This document shows, one piece after another, positions 47,790 to 55,863 of a stretch of 64,000 nucleotides of DNA. How positions within the stretch are numbered: the stretch's first letter is position 1; each line of letters opens with the position of its first letter. The DNA comes from Chitinophaga sp. H8. Lineage in GTDB: Bacteria; Bacteroidota; Bacteroidia; Chitinophagales; Chitinophagaceae. Under the pieces are notes generated by a model, which saw only the letters and a list, made by a program, of their open reading frames with translations, was not told the origin of the DNA and did not search any database. The translations under genes and the position numbers were made by a program. The DNA is taken from the NCBI RefSeq assembly GCF_040567655.1, contig NZ_JBEXAC010000002.1, forward strand, positions 930,001 to 994,000. Direction: 5' to 3'.

Positions 47790-48500
47790 ATGTTACAGGT
47801 AGCACTTAATGGAAGAAGGAGCAGGACAGAGAGCCGGTTTGTACCGCTCACTACCCCTGCCATTGTGCAGGACATTCAGTTATGTGTACAGGCAGGAGTT
47901 ACCTCTGTGCATTTCCATGTACGGGATAAAGCCGGTAATGAGTCATTACGGGCAGCAGATGTGGCCGCACAGTTGTTGGCTATCCGGGAAGCAGTGCCGG
48001 GTATCCCGCTGGGTATCAGTACCGGTGAGTGGATAACCCCCGGAGAGCGGTTACAGCATATTGAGCGCTGGGAAGTGATACCGGATTTTGTATCGGTGAA
48101 CTTTGGGGAGCCGGATCACCTGGAAATTGCCCAGGCAGTATTGGCTAAAGAAATAGGCATTGAAGCAGGAGTTAATCATTTGTCTGCCGCCCATAATCTT
48201 ATCAGGTCGGGATTATTGCCCCAATGCTTTCGCATATTACTGGAACCGGAGGAAGAAGAGCTGGGGAAAGCCATACAAACGGTGATAGCGATAGAGGCTT
48301 TATTATCAGCCCACCTGACCAGCCGGCAATCATTGCTGTTGCACGGAACAGGCTATACTTGCTGGCCATTGCTGGAGCTGGCGGGTAGTAAAGGGTATCA
48401 GGCGCGTATAGGACTGGAAGATATCCTGTACCTTCCGGGAGGACATGAGCCGGTAGATAATGTAACGATGGTGCAGTATGCGCTGAGGAGGAGCTATTAG
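47790..48500 (+). CDS. BKACE-family enzyme (DUF849, beta-keto acid cleavage)
   Basis: 236 residues; the family is usually 270-310. The TIM barrel opens with LQVALNGRR and the metal-binding HxH is seen in VHFHVRDKAG (~residues 41-43). GISTGEWI, PDFVSVNFGE, EAGVNHLSAAHN, and the C-terminal RIGLEDILYLPGG (Glu as the third ligand) are in order. BKACE enzymes condense a beta-keto acid with acetyl-CoA to give an acetoacetate-like product and a CoA ester. The shorter length comes from missing loops, not truncation, since both ends are present. Its last residues (RRSY) and stop lie in a repeat shared with the PNGase F-like gene. Confidence 0.85.
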   Translation: MLQVALNGRRSRTESRFVPLTTPAIVQDIQLCVQAGVTSVHFHVRDKAGNESLRAADVAAQLLAIREAVPGIPLGISTGEWITPGERLQHIERWEVIPDFVSVNFGEPDHLEIAQAVLAKEIGIEAGVNHLSAAHNLIRSGLLPQCFRILLEPEEEELGKAIQTVIAIEALLSAHLTSRQSLLLHGTGYTCWPLLELAGSKGYQARIGLEDILYLPGGHEPVDNVTMVQYALRRSY

Positions 48501-48647
48501 CCTTTAGCTTTTTTTAAACAAGCACTTCGGTAAATGGGAAATACTATTAATAAGCTATTAGCTTTTAACCTTTTGCTTTTGAAGACAAGGGCTTCAGTAA
48601 AAAGCAGGAGGCTAAAAGCTAATAGCCAACAGCTAAAAGCTGATTAT
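48489..48647. repeat. AGCTATTAGC-family repeat between convergent gene ends
   Basis: Fills the gap between the BKACE gene (+) and the C1 peptidase gene (-). GAGCTATTAGCCTTTAGC (48491-48508) overlaps the BKACE stop. GCTATTAGCTTTTA (48554-48567) and TAAAAGCTAATAGC (48613-48626) are perfect inverted arms around GAAG...CTTC, so the region can fold into one long hairpin. A further copy (AACAGCTAAAAGCTGA) touches the C1 peptidase stop. Confidence 0.8.
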
Positions 48648-49789
48648 TTTATCCCCAGTTTCTTCGCAATATTTGAAGGGATTGCTTTTTTATTCACCAT
48701 GATGCTGGTGGTTTTATAAGCAAAGTAGGGAGCAGAAGCATAGAAGTAGCCATTACCGGGGTTGTTGGTCCCCCAGGAGTTTTTCACCCGGAAGTATTTG
48801 TTACCGTTCTGGTCTTTAACCAGTCCTACGATGTGCATACCGTGGTCGTCCTGTGTTTCGAAATTGTCGAAAGCCAGCTGGCGTAATTCCGGCGTGATAG
48901 TTTTTTCTTTGATAGGCTCCATGAACAGGTTTTTCCTTTCTTCCGGTGTCATGTCTTCCATTTCTTTTTCAGGAACGATAGCCAGGCCGCTGTTGAAATT
49001 GAAACCTTTTTCACTCACATCGGCTGCCCATGCAATGGTGTAGCCATTCATGACTGCATTTTCAGCGATATTGCTGAAGTCGGCCAGCGGTACATTGTAG
49101 GCAGTTTCCCAGTTCCAGTTGTCGGGTACTTCCAGTACAAATGGTTTATAGTATGGGTGGTGGGTAAAAGAAGTCAGGATTACATAATCATCTGCATTAA
49201 GGCCAAGTTCTTTGGCAAATGACTGAGACGTGTATGTTTTACCGTTATACTCAAACTTTTCAGGTGCATCACCCATGTAGGCATTCAATACGCCGTCTAC
49301 CGCTTTGGTCCAGTTAGGGTTGATGGTTTTTTCGTTAGCACCTACGGTTTTAACGATCCCTTCCAGCAGGCTTACCATTTCAGCGTGGTTGTAGGAAGCA
49401 CCTTTATTGCCATCATATACGCTTTGCGGTACGAGTCCATATTCGCGGAGGCATAACAGGTCGTCGGGGAATCCGCCACCTTCACCGAAGTTGGCTTTGC
49501 CATGCATACGAACGTAGTTGGTAGCTTTTAAAGGGTACATTTTGCGTACTACAAACATTTCGCTCAGGTTCAAATCTTTGTATTTGCCATTACGGAGCAG
49601 TTCAGATTCAAAAAAGGAGAGGCCGGAAAAAGACCAGCAGGTACCGGTACGTCCCTGGTTTTGTACATCTGCAGCATCCAGGTTTTTTAAAGTAGTAAAC
49701 TGATAACGACTACCTTCTTTGTTGGTGGCATTTTGCGCCAGTGCTGCCGTACTGCAAAGCAGGGCCGCACACACGATCCAATTCTTCAT
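48644..49789 (-). CDS. C1 family (papain-like, bleomycin-hydrolase type) cysteine peptidase, exported
   Basis: 381 residues from the ATG at 49787-49789 (an upstream in-frame ATG at 49828 would add 13 and break the signal peptide). Signal peptide MKNWIVCAALLCSTAALAQ. Catalytic Cys in QGRTGTCWSFSGLSFFESEL (residue ~50), His in DDHGMHIVGLV and Asn in KNSWGTNNPGNGYFYAS. The order and the surrounding sequence are those of the PepC/bleomycin hydrolase branch, here exported instead of cytosolic, as is common in Bacteroidota. It probably trims peptides in the periplasm or at the surface. Confidence 0.9.
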   Translation of the reverse strand: MKNWIVCAALLCSTAALAQNATNKEGSRYQFTTLKNLDAADVQNQGRTGTCWSFSGLSFFESELLRNGKYKDLNLSEMFVVRKMYPLKATNYVRMHGKANFGEGGGFPDDLLCLREYGLVPQSVYDGNKGASYNHAEMVSLLEGIVKTVGANEKTINPNWTKAVDGVLNAYMGDAPEKFEYNGKTYTSQSFAKELGLNADDYVILTSFTHHPYYKPFVLEVPDNWNWETAYNVPLADFSNIAENAVMNGYTIAWAADVSEKGFNFNSGLAIVPEKEMEDMTPEERKNLFMEPIKEKTITPELRQLAFDNFETQDDHGMHIVGLVKDQNGNKYFRVKNSWGTNNPGNGYFYASAPYFAYKTTSIMVNKKAIPSNIAKKLGIK

Positions 49790-49825
49790 GATAAGCTTTA
49801 TAAGAGGTTTAGATTTATAAGGCGT

Positions 49826-49833
49826 CAAAAATA
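49826..49833 (-). promoter_or_regulatory. -7 promoter element for the C1 peptidase gene
   Basis: Minus strand TATTTTTG matches TAnnTTTG exactly, 36 bases before the ATG. A TTTTGG about 24 bases further upstream is a possible -33 box. Confidence 0.6.
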
Positions 49834-49953
49834 AGGGAAAGGAGGTATTGAAAAAGCCAAAAGATGGATGAACGGGGGGAATTGTTACAAACGAACCTGC
49901 CGGATGATGTTAAAATCAACCGGTAAGTTTGTTATCTGACAGCGGTGGTGCTG

Positions 49954-50490
49954 TTATTTTTCTTTATTGATAGTTTCGAAGTGTTCCCTGGTGATTTCCC
50001 ATTGCCAGAGGCGGTCGTCTTCCTGGTCTTTTACGGCTCCTACGAAGTGCATACCTGCTTTTTGCAATATTTTCACGGAAGCATTATAGTCTTCTTCTGT
50101 GTGGGCAATTACCCGCTGAATGTAGGAGTGTCCGAAAGCGAACCCGATCAGCCCCAGGGCAAGCTCGCTGCCATAGCCCTGGTCGCGGTAGTCGGGGGCT
50201 ATTTCGTAGCCGATTTCTACCATACCATTTGCATCAGGTTTGCCTTTAAAGCCACCAGCACCGATCAGGCACTGGTCTTCTTCATGTATTACCAGGTAAA
50301 AGAACCATCCAAGCATGGATGGGTTATTCCGTAATTTATCATATGCCACGAGTACCATTTCGGGGTACTCTGTCCAGTGCTCGGGAACGTTAATGCCCAG
50401 CATGCCGGCCAAAACATCATTACCCTGTAACAGCCATTCAAAATGCTGAAGTGAGCAAGACAATAGTTGTAGGCGTGGTGTTTGGATCAT
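49954..50490 (-). CDS. GNAT family N-acetyltransferase (RimJ/RimL-like)
   Basis: 178 residues. Acetyl-CoA binding motif A is PDYRDQGYGSELALGLIGFAF (residues ~100-120); the N-terminal opening MIQTPRLQLL and LIGAGGFKG and ASVKILQKAGMHFVGAV are typical of the RimJ/RimL branch. Substrate unknown. A TAGTTTTC (-7-like) ends 4 bases before the ATG, with a TTG 20 bases further up (50523-50525), giving a near-consensus promoter and a possible leaderless mRNA. Confidence 0.88.
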   Translation of the reverse strand: MIQTPRLQLLSCSLQHFEWLLQGNDVLAGMLGINVPEHWTEYPEMVLVAYDKLRNNPSMLGWFFYLVIHEEDQCLIGAGGFKGKPDANGMVEIGYEIAPDYRDQGYGSELALGLIGFAFGHSYIQRVIAHTEEDYNASVKILQKAGMHFVGAVKDQEDDRLWQWEITREHFETINKEK

Positions 50491-50494
50491 GCGC

Positions 50495-50525
50495 GAAAAC
50501 TAGTAAATGGATTTGTGAAATACAA
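50495..50525 (-). promoter_or_regulatory. Promoter of the GNAT gene (-33 TTG, -7 TAGTTTTC)
   Basis: Minus strand: TTG at 50523-50525, a 20-base spacer, TAGTTTTC at 50495-50502 (one base off TAnnTTTG), then GCGC and the ATG. Confidence 0.5.
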
Positions 50526-50692
50526 GTGATGTAAATGATTAATTATTAGAAGATAGGGGCCAGCAATGCACATTTTTAATGAGATAAAATACAAACTAAA
50601 TCTGACAAATTATAGTTGTTTTTTTGCCACTGACGCTGAGGGCCCGGCAGTGTTTTTTCACAGCTGGTCCGCAGTGCCAGTGGCATTGCTTT

Positions 50693-53512
50693 TTAATGCG
50701 CTTCCAGCCAGTTTCTGCCGGAACCAATTTCTGCCTCCACAGGCACTACCAGTGGCATTGCATTGCGCATACAATCTGTAATGATCGGTTTAATCTGCTC
50801 CACTTCGGAGAGATGGGCATCAAACACCAACTCATCATGCACCTGCAGGATCATGCGGGAGCGGAAGTTATGTTGTTTAAAAGCTTTATGTACGGCTATC
50901 ATGGCCAGTTTTATCATATCCGCGGCAGTACCCTGGATGGGCATGTTGATGGCGTTACGTTCTGCATAACCCCGCACTACTGCGTTGGAAGAGTTAATAT
51001 CCTTTAACCAGCGTTTTCTGCCCAGCAATGTTTCGACGTATCCTTTTTTCTGTGCTGACTTTACCTGGTCTTCCATATATTTTTTAATAGACGGATACTG
51101 GGTAAAGTAATTGTCGATCAATGTTTTGGCCTCACTACGTGCGATGCCCAGGTTTTCTGACAACCCGAACGCACTTACGCCATAAATGATACCAAAGTTT
51201 ACGCTCTTGGCATTACGGCGCATTTCAGCCGTTACCTCTTCCAGTGGTACCCCATATACTTTTGAGGCAGTAGCTGCGTGAATATCCAGCTGTTGCTGGA
51301 AGGCTTCAATCATATGCACATCACCACTAATAGCAGCGATGATACGTAACTCGATCTGGGAGTAGTCGGCAGACAGTAGCACATATTCCTCATTTCGTGG
51401 TACAAACGCCTTTCTAACTTCCCGTCCTCTTTCTGTACGGATGGGAATATTTTGCAGATTGGGGTTGTTGGAACTAAGGCGGCCGGTAACCGCTACCGCC
51501 TGGTTGTAAGAAGTATGTACGCGGTTGGTCCGTTTGTTCAGCATGAGCGGTAACGCATCCACATACGTAGATTTTAATTTGCTCAGCTCCCGGAACACCA
51601 GGATATCTTCCACGATCTTGTGCTTATAGGACAGTTTCTGCAATACATCTTCCCCGGTAGCATATTGCCCCGTACGTGTTTTTTTAGCTTTAGGGTCCAG
51701 TTGAAGTTTTTCAAACAGTACCTCTCCCAATTGTTTGGGGGACGCCAGATTAAACCTTACCCCTGCCTGTTCATACACACTTTCCTCCGCCCTTTTTATT
51801 TCTGTTTGCAGTTCATTGGAGTAGTCGGACAATGCCTTTGTATCAATGGCAATGCCCTCGTATTCCATATCTGCCAGTACTTTTACCAGGGGAGTTTCTA
51901 TTTCGTAAAATACCTTGTCCACTTTCTTTTCCGGGAGGAATGGTGCGAAAGTTTCTTTCAGTTGCAGGGTAATGTCCGCATCCTCCGCAGCATAGTCCTT
52001 GATCTTTTCTATTTCCACATCCCGCATATTGCCCTGGCCTTTTCCTTTTTTACCAATAAGAGCTTCAATATGCACGGGTTCATATTGTAAGTATTGAGCG
52101 CTCAGCACATCCATCCCCCGGCGGCCTTCCGGCTCTATCAGGTAGTGGGCCAGCATGGTATCGAACAGCGGACTGTTGATATTGATACCATACCATTTCA
52201 ATACGATCATATCATACTTGATATTTTGCCCAATGAAAGTGATGTTTTCATTTTCAAAAACAGGTCTGAATTCGTCCAGTATAGCCCGTGCTGCCTCCTG
52301 GCTGGCAGGCATGGGGATATAATACCCCTCCCCTTTTACGATGGCGAAGCTCATGCCCACAATCTCTGCATCATTAGCATCCGTACCGGTGGTTTCGGTA
52401 TCAAAGGAGATCTCCTTTTGTGTCAGTAGTTGGGTGATTAATGCTGCCCTGCTTTCGGGAGTATCCACGAGGAAGTATTGATGTGGAGTATTATGAATGT
52501 TTTTGTCTGGCGTGAGGATTTGTGCGATGGGATCACCTGTTTCTACCGGCAGTGGTGCTTCGGTAGCCACGGCATCGCCAAACAGGTCTGTTTGTGTTAC
52601 TTTGGGTTTGGCAGGCGCTTCTGTAGTGTTGCCGGCAAAAGTATCCCCTAATACTCTTCTTCCCAGGGTTTTAAACTCCAGCTCTGTAAATATTTCTGTT
52701 AGCTTTTCTTTATTAGTTTCACGGATGCAGAAGTTTTCTTCATGAAAAGCTACCGGCACATTTGTAATGATGGTGGCCAGTTCTTTAGACAGGATGGCAT
52801 TTTCTCTGCCCGCCTGGATTTTTTCACCCATTTTGCCACCAATGGTAGCCGCATTATCCAGTACATTTTCCAGGGAGCCGTATTGCGCCAGTAATTTCAT
52901 GGCCGTTTTTTCTCCTACGCCGGCAATACCAGGGATGTTATCCACGGCATCGCCCATCAGGCCAAGAATGTCTATTACCTGATGTACGTCTTTGATCTGC
53001 CATTTTTCACAGATTTCTTTGGGCCCCATGATCTCTTCCTTGCTGCCCATGTAGGGGGGCTTATAGATATATACATTTTCCCTGACCAGCTGGCCGTAAT
53101 CCTTATCGGGCGTAACCATGTATACGCTATATCCCGCATCGGATGCCTGCCAGGCGAGGGTACCTATCACATCATCCGCCTCGTATCCATCCAGTTCCAC
53201 CACCGGAATATTAAAGCCTTCAATGATGCGCTTGATGTCAGGGATGGCATCCAGAATATCCTCCGGAGCATCCTCCCGGTTAGCTTTATAGTCTGTAAAG
53301 GTGGTATGACGTTCTGTAGGCGCATGCGTATCAAAAGCCACGGCCATATGCGTAGGCTTTTCTTTATTGATGAGATCCAGTAAAGTAGTGGTAAACCCAA
53401 ATTGCGCATTGGTATTGCGCCCGGTGCTTGTTACCCGGGGATTTCTGATTAATGCATAATAAGCGCGGTAAATAAGCGCCATTGCATCCAGTAAGAACAA
53501 TTTCTTTTGCAT
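50693..53512 (-). CDS. polA: DNA polymerase I
   Basis: 939 residues from the ATG at 53510-53512; an upstream in-frame start at 53539 would add nine residues before the conserved MQKKLFLLDAMALIYRAYYA. N-terminal 5'-3' exonuclease (~1-290, with YEADDVIGTLA and DYGQLV), an intact 3'-5' proofreading domain (ISFDTETTGTDANDAEIVGM, IKYDMIVL), and the family A polymerase domain: motif A LLSADYSQIELRI, motif B RRNAKSVNFGIIYG, motif C QVHDELVFD. Needed for Okazaki-fragment processing and repair. A perfect -7 element ends 4 bases before the ATG. Confidence 0.96.
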   Translation of the reverse strand: MQKKLFLLDAMALIYRAYYALIRNPRVTSTGRNTNAQFGFTTTLLDLINKEKPTHMAVAFDTHAPTERHTTFTDYKANREDAPEDILDAIPDIKRIIEGFNIPVVELDGYEADDVIGTLAWQASDAGYSVYMVTPDKDYGQLVRENVYIYKPPYMGSKEEIMGPKEICEKWQIKDVHQVIDILGLMGDAVDNIPGIAGVGEKTAMKLLAQYGSLENVLDNAATIGGKMGEKIQAGRENAILSKELATIITNVPVAFHEENFCIRETNKEKLTEIFTELEFKTLGRRVLGDTFAGNTTEAPAKPKVTQTDLFGDAVATEAPLPVETGDPIAQILTPDKNIHNTPHQYFLVDTPESRAALITQLLTQKEISFDTETTGTDANDAEIVGMSFAIVKGEGYYIPMPASQEAARAILDEFRPVFENENITFIGQNIKYDMIVLKWYGININSPLFDTMLAHYLIEPEGRRGMDVLSAQYLQYEPVHIEALIGKKGKGQGNMRDVEIEKIKDYAAEDADITLQLKETFAPFLPEKKVDKVFYEIETPLVKVLADMEYEGIAIDTKALSDYSNELQTEIKRAEESVYEQAGVRFNLASPKQLGEVLFEKLQLDPKAKKTRTGQYATGEDVLQKLSYKHKIVEDILVFRELSKLKSTYVDALPLMLNKRTNRVHTSYNQAVAVTGRLSSNNPNLQNIPIRTERGREVRKAFVPRNEEYVLLSADYSQIELRIIAAISGDVHMIEAFQQQLDIHAATASKVYGVPLEEVTAEMRRNAKSVNFGIIYGVSAFGLSENLGIARSEAKTLIDNYFTQYPSIKKYMEDQVKSAQKKGYVETLLGRKRWLKDINSSNAVVRGYAERNAINMPIQGTAADMIKLAMIAVHKAFKQHNFRSRMILQVHDELVFDAHLSEVEQIKPIITDCMRNAMPLVVPVEAEIGSGRNWLEAH

Positions 53513-53516
53513 GCGC

Positions 53517-53524
53517 CAAAAATA
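53517..53524 (-). promoter_or_regulatory. -7 element abutting the polA start
   Basis: Minus strand TATTTTTG (exact TAnnTTTG) is followed by GCGC and then the polA ATG. Confidence 0.55.
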
Positions 53525-53660
53525 GTAGATAGTTTGCAAATTACCGTTTACAGTTCAAAACAAACCTTCCTAGAAAACGGGACCGGCATCTTTTATTACC
53601 GGCTGCCAACTATACGCAGCAAATTGTAAATTGCCGGTTGAAAATTATTAATGCACTGAC

Positions 53661-54017
53661 ATGAAAAAAATATATCATCTTTCTACCTGTAGCACCTGCA
53701 AAAAGATTCTGGACACCATTGCCGCCACGGAGCATGGATTTGTGTTGCAGGATATTAAAACAGAAAAGATTACTCCTGCCCAGCTGAAGGAGATGCATGC
53801 GCTGGCGGGCAGTTACGAAGCTTTGTTTAGCCGCCGTTCTCAAAAATACCGGCCAATGGGATTGCATGAAAAAGCGCTTACGGAAAAGGATTACCATGAT
53901 CTGATACTGGAAGAGTACACATTTTTAAAACGGCCGGTAGCCATCATTGGTAAGCAGATCTTTATAGGAAATGATAAGAAAACGGTAGCAGCGCTGACTG
54001 TTGCCGCAAAAAAATAA
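53661..54017 (+). CDS. ArsC/Spx-family thioredoxin-fold protein
   Basis: 118 residues. The CxxC is at residues 10-13 (STCSTCKK), followed by the ArsC/Spx-type sequence EKITPAQLKEMHALAG, SRRSQKYRPMGLHEKALTEK and LKRPVAIIGKQIFIG. It is annotated as 'arsenate reductase' in many genomes, but no ars operon is here and it resembles the YffB-like branch with unknown substrate. It stands alone between polA and the glycosyltransferase; its stop is 4 bases from the stop of the convergent glycosyltransferase gene. Confidence 0.85.
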   Translation: MKKIYHLSTCSTCKKILDTIAATEHGFVLQDIKTEKITPAQLKEMHALAGSYEALFSRRSQKYRPMGLHEKALTEKDYHDLILEEYTFLKRPVAIIGKQIFIGNDKKTVAALTVAAKK

Positions 54018-54021
54018 GGAC

Positions 54022-55119
54022 TTACTTTAAAGCAGCTACAAATTGCTGAACCACCTGCTTGTATAATTCCATATCCTGGTCATGTTGAAAAGAGCGGAAC
54101 CCGAATCTGGCAGCAGCATCCAATGCTGTTTTTAGCTGAAACTTTTCCTGCGGCAATGAATAGAAGTATCCTTTTTCCATGAGGTATTCGCCCAGGTATT
54201 CCTGTTCGGACTGTCCTGGGGTAGGAATCAGGATGGCTTTTTTATTCAGTTTGGCCAGGTCCATGAGGGTGGTATAGCCGGAGCGGCTGAGCACCATATC
54301 TGCCGCCAGCATGGCTTCATTCAGTTCTGCCGCACTGAGGTGATTTACCTGCAATACCTGGGGCGTTAATTGTTCTCTGGCAGGAGAACCGGGTTTGCCA
54401 CTTACGATCAATGCACTTACCGGCAATGTTTTTATCTGTTGCAGTACCAGTTTTTCCAGGTTGGAGCGTTGTGGTTCCGGTCCGGAAATAAGTACAAGGA
54501 GATCGTATTTTTTTGTTACCCCAACTTTGGGTTTAAAGCGGCTCAGGCATCCCAGGTAGGTAGTATGCGGCGGCAGCGTATGGGGATGCGCCAGTTCGCC
54601 GGATAAGTTGTTATTGCCAGCAAAATCCGGTATCCAGCAGGCATTATATTTCCGGATAAACCGGTAGTTGATCTTTTGCAGGAGTGTTTCCACGATCCCG
54701 CCAAAAGGGGTTTTGATCAGGAGCTGATGTGTAATGAACACTGTAGGGACATGTGCATGGTACAGTCCAAACCGGTTGTCGGAGATGATGCCGCTGATCT
54801 GATGTTCTTCCACCACCTTTTGCAGCCATTTTTGCTCATATTTTACAGCCCGGATTATTTTGGGGATCTGCTGCATGATTTTCCATCCAAAAAACCGTCC
54901 TTTTTGTGCGTATTGTATCTGATAACCAGGTAGATGCAAGAGTGTTAACTGGGGAAATTCCTGTTGTAATAATGCGGCATGTTTTCCTTCAGCTGCAATA
55001 ACTACTTCACACCCGGCGTTTAAGAGTTCGTGAATCAGCGGAATATCGCGGGTGGCGTGCCCAAGGCCCCAGTCCAGCGGAGCAACGAGGATTTTTTTTG
55101 GCTTGATGGTTGTGGACAA
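54022..55119 (-). CDS. GT-B fold glycosyltransferase (MurG/GT28-like)
   Basis: 365 residues from a TTG at 55117-55119; no ATG or GTG exists in frame before the upstream stop (55153-55155). The opening LVAPLDWGLGHATRDIPLIH contains the nucleotide-sugar transferase GxGHxxR-like loop of MurG-type enzymes. The C-terminal half has LLVLISGPEPQRSNLEKLV and the donor-binding region LAADMVLSRSGYTTLMDLAKLNKKAILIPTPGQSEQEYLG. Acceptor unknown; probably a lipid or surface glycan. Divergent from the small lipoprotein gene. Confidence 0.82.
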   Translation of the reverse strand: MSTTIKPKKILVAPLDWGLGHATRDIPLIHELLNAGCEVVIAAEGKHAALLQQEFPQLTLLHLPGYQIQYAQKGRFFGWKIMQQIPKIIRAVKYEQKWLQKVVEEHQISGIISDNRFGLYHAHVPTVFITHQLLIKTPFGGIVETLLQKINYRFIRKYNACWIPDFAGNNNLSGELAHPHTLPPHTTYLGCLSRFKPKVGVTKKYDLLVLISGPEPQRSNLEKLVLQQIKTLPVSALIVSGKPGSPAREQLTPQVLQVNHLSAAELNEAMLAADMVLSRSGYTTLMDLAKLNKKAILIPTPGQSEQEYLGEYLMEKGYFYSLPQEKFQLKTALDAAARFGFRSFQHDQDMELYKQVVQQFVAALK

Positions 55120-55133
55120 ATAATTTAATTTTG
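55103..55133 (+). promoter_or_regulatory. Promoter for the small lipoprotein gene
   Basis: TTG at 55103-55105, a 20-base spacer, and TAATTTTG (exact TAnnTTTG) at 55126-55133. The predicted mRNA has a ~95-base leader before the ATG at 55232. It overlaps the first codons of the divergent glycosyltransferase gene. Confidence 0.55.
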
Positions 55134-55231
55134 TTTGCGAATTTAGGCTAAATTAGGAAGGAGCATTGTTAAGAAAAGGTAAACACTTTACCACCCGGCT
55201 GTAAATTTTAAATGGGATCTTAATCATCAGT

Positions 55232-55354
55232 ATGAAAAATATAAAATGGGTAATCGTATTTTTTCTTTGCGGAAGTTTGGTGCTGCAGGGATGCAGCGTA
55301 TTTAAGAAAAACGACTGTGGTTGCCCAACCATGAACAAAAAAAGGATGCATTAG
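55232..55354 (+). CDS. Small lipoprotein, 40 residues
   Basis: Too short for usual gene calling but convincing: a signal peptide (MKNIKWVIVFFLCGSLV), lipobox LQGC with Cys21, then 19 residues with a further CGC motif (NDCGCP) and a basic end. Small lipoproteins ending in a cysteine-proline motif recur in Bacteroidota. Likely in the inner or outer membrane; function unknown. It has its own predicted promoter. Confidence 0.6.
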   Translation: MKNIKWVIVFFLCGSLVLQGCSVFKKNDCGCPTMNKKRMH

Positions 55355-55499
55355 CAGTATGTTATACAGGGAGATAGGGTATAATTTTGAAAATACTAGT
55401 TTGTTAGAAAAAAATACCTTATATTGATAGTGGTATAATGCCTATTCAGAATACACCTGGCCATACATACATTTTCGGGGAACAGTCAAATTTTTTTAC

Positions 55500-55748
55500 A
55501 TGAAAGCTGTAGATAGAGATTTACTAATCCTGCTACATGAAGATAGATACAATGAGCAGCAGATTCAACACGCGGTAAAGCAGATCAGCGAAATGCTTTC
55601 GCTTATTGAAACGATGGATTATTTATCTGCCGTTATGGAAGTAGTAGATTGTAACAAAAGCAGAATAACCAACAAGCGTACGGTACTTCAGAAGGTACTT
55701 TCCAGGAAAACGCAAAAGCCATTCGAGTTTATTATCCATAAAAACTAG
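55500..55748 (+). CDS. Hypothetical small protein
   Basis: 82 residues, family not recognised. Mostly helical and charged (DLLILLHEDRYNEQQIQHAV, KQISEMLSLIETMDYLSAVM) with a basic C-terminus (TVLQKVLSRKTQKPFEFII), no signal peptide. The size and charge resemble small regulators, but no known DNA-binding motif is clear. It sits alone; a weak TACATTTT lies about 40 bases upstream. Confidence 0.55.
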   Translation: MKAVDRDLLILLHEDRYNEQQIQHAVKQISEMLSLIETMDYLSAVMEVVDCNKSRITNKRTVLQKVLSRKTQKPFEFIIHKN

Positions 55749-55829
55749 TGCGCTTATACCTTTCTCCTAAAGTAGTGTTTTTCATACTACTTGATTCATG
55801 GTCGTGCTTCAATTATAAAATTCTTGTTG

Positions 55830-55837
55830 TAGGTTTG
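55830..55837 (+). promoter_or_regulatory. -7 promoter element for the ureohydrolase-like gene
   Basis: TAGGTTTG matches TAnnTTTG exactly, 26 bases before the ATG at 55864. Confidence 0.6.
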
Positions 55838-55863
55838 CCATCAAATAAAAAACCAATATTGTG

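Noticed and set aside
50677..50761. A 13-bp direct repeat (CCAGTGGCATTGC at 50677-50689 and 50749-50761) at the 3' end of polA.
   Set aside because: A single short local duplication straddling the stop; no further copies seen.
53661..54017. Arsenic-resistance arsenate reductase.
   Set aside because: No ars regulator, ArsB or ArsA is near, and the protein resembles the broader ArsC/Spx family.
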